Source of the DNA: Bartonella sp. WD12.1
GTDB taxonomy: Bacteria; Pseudomonadota; Alphaproteobacteria; Rhizobiales; Rhizobiaceae
Assembly (NCBI RefSeq): GCF_002022415.1
Contig: NZ_MUBG01000001.1
Coordinates: 1,253,501-1,317,500 of the forward strand
Length of the DNA: 64,000 nucleotides
Direction: 5' to 3'
Numbering within the stretch: the first letter of the stretch is position 1; the number at the start of each line of letters is the position of its first letter. Below, piece by piece: positions 57,557 to 64,000 of this stretch. The notes under the pieces are model-generated. The model worked only from the letters and a program-made list of their open reading frames with translations. It was not told the DNA's origin and did not search any database. The position numbers and the translations under genes are program-made.

Positions 57557-59041
57557 TTACCTTTTTTGGTCTCTCAAAATATCCTGCACTGCTTGAACCA
57601 ACTGATTTTCTTTAACGGTTATTTGCGCTGGGCGGCTTTCACGCCATGTTTGATTATCCTTAATTTCACTGGCTAAACGTGCACCTTCTACCAAATCTTT
57701 AATCTGAACTTCGCCTTTCTGGCGTTCTTGTGACCCATGAATCACTACACAAGGTGCATGGCGCCGATCCGCATATTTCATTTGTGCTTTAATACCTGAC
57801 TCCCCCAAATATACTTCAGAGCGAATGCCTGCATTGCGCAATTGCATCACCATTTGTTGATAACGCACAACACTACCTTGCTCTTGATCCATCATCAACA
57901 CCACAACCGGGCCTGTTTTTTCCCTCACAGGTAATGTTCCATAGCTTTGCAAAGCTGCCATTAAGCGTGACAAACCAAGTGAAAAACCCGTCGCGGGCAC
58001 ATTGTCATTGCGAAAACGTCCAATCAACCCATCATAACGCCCACCCCCACCAATAGATCCACAGCAAACCATTCCATAAACACCAGGAACATTACGAAAA
58101 AGCAACTCAGCTTCAAAAACAGGCCCCGTATAATAATCCAACCCTCGCACAACTGATGGATCAAGCTTTATGTATGACTCATAACCATTGGTGGCAAAAA
58201 TTTCCAGCATTTCTTCAAGTTCGCGAATCCCTTCAAGCCCACAAGCATTACGGCCAACAATTGCTTTGAGATGATTAATCTTTCCCCTCGTAGTTTCGCC
58301 CCTTGCACACAGCAAGCTAAGAATGTACTCAATCTGGTCATTAGTCAGTCCCACTCCTTTCGTAAAATCACCGCTTTCATCCAAACGGCCCTCCCCTAAA
58401 AGCAAACGTACACCTTCAAGACCAAGTCGATCAAGTTTATCAATTGCTCTAAAAACAATTAAGCGCTTGTTAGCCTGTTCATCTCCACCCAAACCAAGAT
58501 TTTCTAAAACGCCATCCAAAATTTTCCGATTACTCAGATGGATAACACAATTATGGCGTCCAACTAATTTTTCTAAACTATCTACTGCCATCATGCAGAC
58601 TTCTGCATCAGCTATCACTGTTGGTGCCCCTACAATATCAGCATCCAACTGCATAAATTGACGAAAACGCCATGGCCCTGGCTTGTCATTACGGAAAACA
58701 GGTCCAAAACGGTAACTACGATAAGGTTTTGGCAAAACTTCAAAATTCTCAGCAACATAGCGAGCAAGAGGCGCTGTGAGATCATAGCGCAAAGACATCC
58801 ACTGTTCATCATCATCTTGTAAAGAAAAAACACCTGCATTCGGGCGATCTACATCAGGCAAAGACTTTCCAAGTGCATCTGTATACTCAAAAATCGGTGT
58901 TTCAAGTGCTTCAAAACCGTAAAGTTCATAAACTTCACGTATCTGAGCCATCATTGTTTCAAGCGCCTGTAATTTTATACCTGTATGATCAGTCAATCCC
59001 CGTGGTAAACGTGCTTTAGTTTTTTTTTGTTTCGTAGACAT
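57557..59041 (-). CDS. hisS: Histidine-tRNA ligase HisS
   Basis: HisS charges tRNA-His. This 494-residue class II synthetase has motif 2 in [18 protein letters not shown], the His-specific [14 protein letters not shown] block, and motif 3 in [15 protein letters not shown] [13 protein letters not shown] with [12 protein letters not shown]. The C-terminal anticodon domain (about 400-490) includes [20 protein letters not shown]. The length is that of the long alphaproteobacterial form. An 800-base spacer lies upstream. Confidence 0.95.
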   Translation of the reverse strand: MSTKQKKTKARLPRGLTDHTGIKLQALETMMAQIREVYELYGFEALETPIFEYTDALGKSLPDVDRPNAGVFSLQDDDEQWMSLRYDLTAPLARYVAENFEVLPKPYRSYRFGPVFRNDKPGPWRFRQFMQLDADIVGAPTVIADAEVCMMAVDSLEKLVGRHNCVIHLSNRKILDGVLENLGLGGDEQANKRLIVFRAIDKLDRLGLEGVRLLLGEGRLDESGDFTKGVGLTNDQIEYILSLLCARGETTRGKINHLKAIVGRNACGLEGIRELEEMLEIFATNGYESYIKLDPSVVRGLDYYTGPVFEAELLFRNVPGVYGMVCCGSIGGGGRYDGLIGRFRNDNVPATGFSLGLSRLMAALQSYGTLPVREKTGPVVVLMMDQEQGSVVRYQQMVMQLRNAGIRSEVYLGESGIKAQMKYADRRHAPCVVIHGSQERQKGEVQIKDLVEGARLASEIKDNQTWRESRPAQITVKENQLVQAVQDILRDQKR

Positions 59042-59846
59042 GATGTTTCTCTATTCAGCAATGTATGTTTACGCATAACTCTGTGTTTTCACGAACGATC
59101 ATGTCTAGCTTATCGAAATGAACGCTGCAAGACTTTATATAACCTGTGGTTATAGACAACGATCTGATTTTAACCTCACAAAAGAATATGCCCCCATTAT
59201 CATCAGCTTCTGTCCGCACACCAAAGCATTACCCAATATATGCCAAGGTTTAGCTGCATTGTCTCTACATTTGTTGTTTCTTTATGTTCACGCATAACCC
59301 ATGTTCGCGGGATAAGATATCTACTGTATTAAAATAAACGTTGCAGTAACTTTATACTGCCTTGTAGCGGATACCACATCACCCCTTTTCATATTACCTG
59401 CCAATCATGCTGCCATCACTTTGCCATCATATTGCTTTTCTCAATAACTAGGCACTATCAAATCGATTTCATTTTCATCAAAGACTTTCTAGATTTGTGG
59501 CAAAACTGCAAACGATAGATGTTTAACAGTGCCTTACTACCGTTTTAAGAAATTTTTTTCTACATCAATACGCAAAGAGCAGATGCATTTTAATCAAATT
59601 AAAAGTGTTTTAAAGTGATAAAAATTCGGTAAAAACAATGCACAATAAAATAAAATCTGCCTGCTCTCGAAAAGACAAATAGTGCCAAACTCTTTGTAAT
59701 CAACATTGACAGCTATTAAAAAACGCTATTCATCGTATAAAATCGTTCTTTTCTTAACTAAGAAAACACATATTCTCCCTATCTTAAAAGACGCGTTTGG
59801 CAATGTATGAGATGAAGTATCATCTTTAAAATACTTAAGGAATAAA
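59042..59846. other. Spacer with degenerate direct repeat
   Basis: No gene is supported in 805 bases. Two diverged direct copies of roughly 110 bases occur at about 59045-59160 and 59278-59390, sharing TTTACGCATAAC/TTCACGCATAAC, then AAATGAACGCTGCA/AAATAAACGTTGCA, then ACTTTATA. The region looks like decaying DNA. Loss of former genes between hisS and gpsA is possible but not shown. Confidence 0.5.
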
Positions 59847-60782
59847 ATGAAAATAACAATTTTTGGCGGTGGAATTTGGGGAAGAGCTCTTGCATTTGCT
59901 TTTGCACATAAAAATGAAGTCTGCATTGTTTCAAGACGTGACATCACCTCTGCACTAGAACCTTTAAACAAAATATTGAGTCACAATTCTCATTCAATCA
60001 TTTCACAATGTTCCTTAGACGAGAGTTTAAATTCTACACTTTTTGTCATTGCTATTAGTGTGCAAGCTTTAAGAGAATGGTTTGCTTACACATGTTTGAA
60101 AAAAGATTCAAAAATACTCATCACAAGCAAGGGAATTGAAGAAGATAGTGGAGCATTTGTCAGCCAAATTGCCAAAGATTTTATTGCTCCAGAAAATCTT
60201 TGTTTTTTAGCAGGTCCAAGCTTTGCTAAAGAAATCATTCTCGCTCTCCCATGTGCCTTAACTATTCATTCGCATAATTCCACCCTTGCTCAAGAATTTG
60301 CAAACAGAATGCCTGACTTTATCAAACCCTATATTGAAAATGACATCATTGGTGGAGAAGTGGCAAGTGCATATAAAAATGTCATTGCTATAGCGGCTGG
60401 AATTTGTGACGGACTGCAATTAGGTCAGAATGCTAAAGCATCTCTCCTATCGCGTGGACTTGTAGAAATGTATCAATTTGCAGAACATTTTGGTGCAAAA
60501 ATGCAAACTTTCTTAGGGCTGTCTGGTGCAGGTGATCTGTTCTTAACAGCAAATTCCCTTCTTTCCAGAAATTATCGTGTTGGGTTAGGATTAGCGCAAA
60601 ACAAACCTTTGCAGAATATTTTAAGCGAGCTAGGCGAAGTAGCCGAAGGCATTAAAACTTCTAACGCAATTACTCAAATTGCTCAAAGAGAAGGAATTCA
60701 CGCACCTATCGCTATAGAAGTTCAAAAAATCATTCAAGGTAAAAACCCTTTAGAAAGTATGAGCACTTTGATGAAAAAATAA
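59847..60782 (+). CDS. gpsA: Glycerol-3-phosphate dehydrogenase GpsA
   Basis: GpsA reduces dihydroxyacetone phosphate to glycerol 3-phosphate for phospholipids. This 311-residue protein has the N-terminal dinucleotide fold ([18 protein letters not shown]), the [12 protein letters not shown] motif, and the C-terminal catalytic part with [20 protein letters not shown] (catalytic Lys) and [20 protein letters not shown] with [13 protein letters not shown] precedes the ATG. It is slightly shorter than average for the family (about 330) but complete. Confidence 0.95.
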   Translation: MKITIFGGGIWGRALAFAFAHKNEVCIVSRRDITSALEPLNKILSHNSHSIISQCSLDESLNSTLFVIAISVQALREWFAYTCLKKDSKILITSKGIEEDSGAFVSQIAKDFIAPENLCFLAGPSFAKEIILALPCALTIHSHNSTLAQEFANRMPDFIKPYIENDIIGGEVASAYKNVIAIAAGICDGLQLGQNAKASLLSRGLVEMYQFAEHFGAKMQTFLGLSGAGDLFLTANSLLSRNYRVGLGLAQNKPLQNILSELGEVAEGIKTSNAITQIAQREGIHAPIAIEVQKIIQGKNPLESMSTLMKK

Positions 60783-61847
60783 CTTTAAAAAAATTTCAAT
60801 AAAGAAATTTTATTTAATCTAAGCAAAGCTTTAAAAGTAGGCAGCAATGTTTACAGTTTTTGGCACCATAACAATCCACATACAGTTGTAATAATAGCAC
60901 CGATAAGGCTATCTAATGCCGTTAGGCTTTAGTCTTGTTGGTAATATATAAAATATTTTTTCTGTACTTAAGTTTATTACAAAAATTCACCACATATGAA
61001 AAAATTATTTAAGCGTATTCTCAACCTCTAACAAAGAATATTAAAGAATATTCACATACCAATTATACCCTTTTATGCTTAGGAACAGAGGTGATTTTTA
61101 ATCTACTTTTTAGTTTGATAGATTATTGCTTAGCGGATTTAGAGTGTTTGTAGCATTATTATGCAATAGCGTAGCCCTACTTTTTTTCCAGATGAAAGAA
61201 GCAAATAAGATCTGACAAGAAAGCCTTTTCCCTTTTTTATCAGTGCTTTTATTGCCTTGATGAAATACGCACGATGGCTAAAATGACAAAAACTTAAATA
61301 CAAACACGACCTTTGCAAAGTATATGACACTTTTAAAAAGCTGAAGAAACACCGCAAGTTTAAAGCTTGATACCTATATCAACATTCACAAGAAACACCA
61401 TAATCATTCTTTTTTATAAAAAGCCAAGAGTGACCTTTCTAACCTTGAACCCAAACAAGATTATTGAGCACTGCAACGACACCTTTTACAGCGCTATATC
61501 TCATAAAAAAAAGAACAAATGCTTTGTATCCCTATCATTTATGCACCCTACCATTTAAACAAAACAGATACACCCATTTACCCGTTTGTAGTAGATAAAA
61601 AGGAGTGCAGAAGAAATAACCTCTCGCCCCTCTTTGAAGAGGCAACAAACATATAAGCGGCCACGCAAATATATAAGAACTATGTATTTGTATTATGAAG
61701 ACGAGAAGAGAGTTGCAGAGAAACGGTCAGATAAGAATTTTACAGCAGATATAAAAAAAGATGAACGAAAGCAATAAGAAGCAATTATTGATTTCCCACA
61801 GTGATGTTTTTTTGAGAAGAGAGTACAGATATTGTTAGGATTTTTGT
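60783..61847. other. Spacer before the rRNA operon end
   Basis: This 1065-base AT-rich stretch has only short frames (61139-61357 minus, 61367-61558 plus) lacking family features or ribosome sites. Nothing recognisable as a gene or element was found. Confidence 0.4.
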
Positions 61848-61924
<77 letters not shown>

Positions 61925-62037
61925 CCATTGCAGAGATCCCACAGTTATTGTGACGATGATATTTTTTGTAACAAAATCACTTGACTGCTGACCTCTATTG
62001 AAGACTTGTTTGAGAAGACCCTTGTATGTTTTTAACA

Positions 62038-62156
62038 GACCTGGCAGTGACTTACTCTCCCGTGCCTTAAGACACAGTACCATCAGCGCTGGAACGTTTC
62101 ACGGCCGAGTTCGGGATGGGGATCGGGTGCAGGCATTCCGCCATAACCACCAAGTC
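62038..62156 (-). rRNA. 5S ribosomal RNA
   Basis: It is 119 nt long. The terminal stem pairs GACTTGG (5' end) with CCAGGTC (3' end). Conserved inner segments are CCCATCCCGAACTCGG and GATGGTA. It lies about 105 bases after the 23S end. Confidence 0.93.
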
Positions 62157-62260
62157 AGCTAAGAACATATAAAGGAACGAGAACTGGTTTTTTTGCTTAG
62201 TTTTTTGTTTATTGAAAATACAATAAACAAAAATAGGGAATGAATATAGGGAATGGGAAC

Positions 62261-64000
<1,740 letters not shown>

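Noticed and set aside
61139..61558. Two short frames between gpsA and the tRNA
   Set aside because: No start signal and no similarity to anything known to me.

Overview
The window is AT-rich alphaproteobacterial DNA from a flagellated Bartonella. The signs are a rhizobial/Brucella-type flagellar regulon (ftcR, motBC, fliK of the MotD type, motE, DUF1217), pertactin-like autotransporters beside it, no chemotaxis genes, and an rRNA operon ending 23S-5S-tRNA-fMet. I cannot fix the species; the flagellated lineages (bacilliformis, clarridgeiae/rochalimae, schoenbuchensis types) are the candidates.

Layout. Positions 1-8645, all minus strand, hold flgE (cut by the window edge), ftcR, a lytic transglycosylase, fliK, motC, motB, a FliH-like gene and fliF. 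Positions 9100-18126, plus strand, carry three tandem autotransporter genes and a decayed fourth copy. Positions 18239-29683, minus strand, hold flagellin, fliP, fliL, flgH, motE, flgI, flgA, flgG, fliE, flgC, flgB, fliI, flgF and a DUF1217 gene. Positions 29960-35566, plus strand, hold motA, fliM, a DUF6468-like gene, fliN, fliG, flhB and a small orphan. Positions 35879-41077, minus strand, hold a secreted orphan, a FlgN-like gene, flgJ, a FliJ-like gene, fliR and flhA. Together they supply the rod, rings, export gate, ATPase, motor, switch and filament; the remaining hook and junction genes and fliQ are not seen and probably lie beyond the left edge.

From 41 kb onward the sequence is mostly core genome: a DUF442 phosphatase, ribF, a HAD phosphatase, murJ, trpS, an Nfu-type Fe-S protein, groES-groEL under a CIRCE element, fumC, pgm, a peroxiredoxin, hisS, gpsA, then tRNA-fMet, 5S and 23S rRNA on the minus strand. 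Between 44.7 and 47.1 kb lies a scar of mobile DNA: trbD, a frameshifted trbC, an XRE regulator and a directly duplicated element of about 350 bp.

Points of most interest: fliI and fliR, both needed for flagellar export, each appear broken by a one-base change in a homopolymer run (G6 and T6A3), which means flagellar decay, slippage-based switching or sequencing error. The autotransporter locus shows tandem duplication with its promoter, a pseudogene relic and a nine-copy internal repeat. FliM has a repetitive N-terminus without a recognisable CheY-binding motif, and FtcR lacks the usual phospho-acceptor aspartate.
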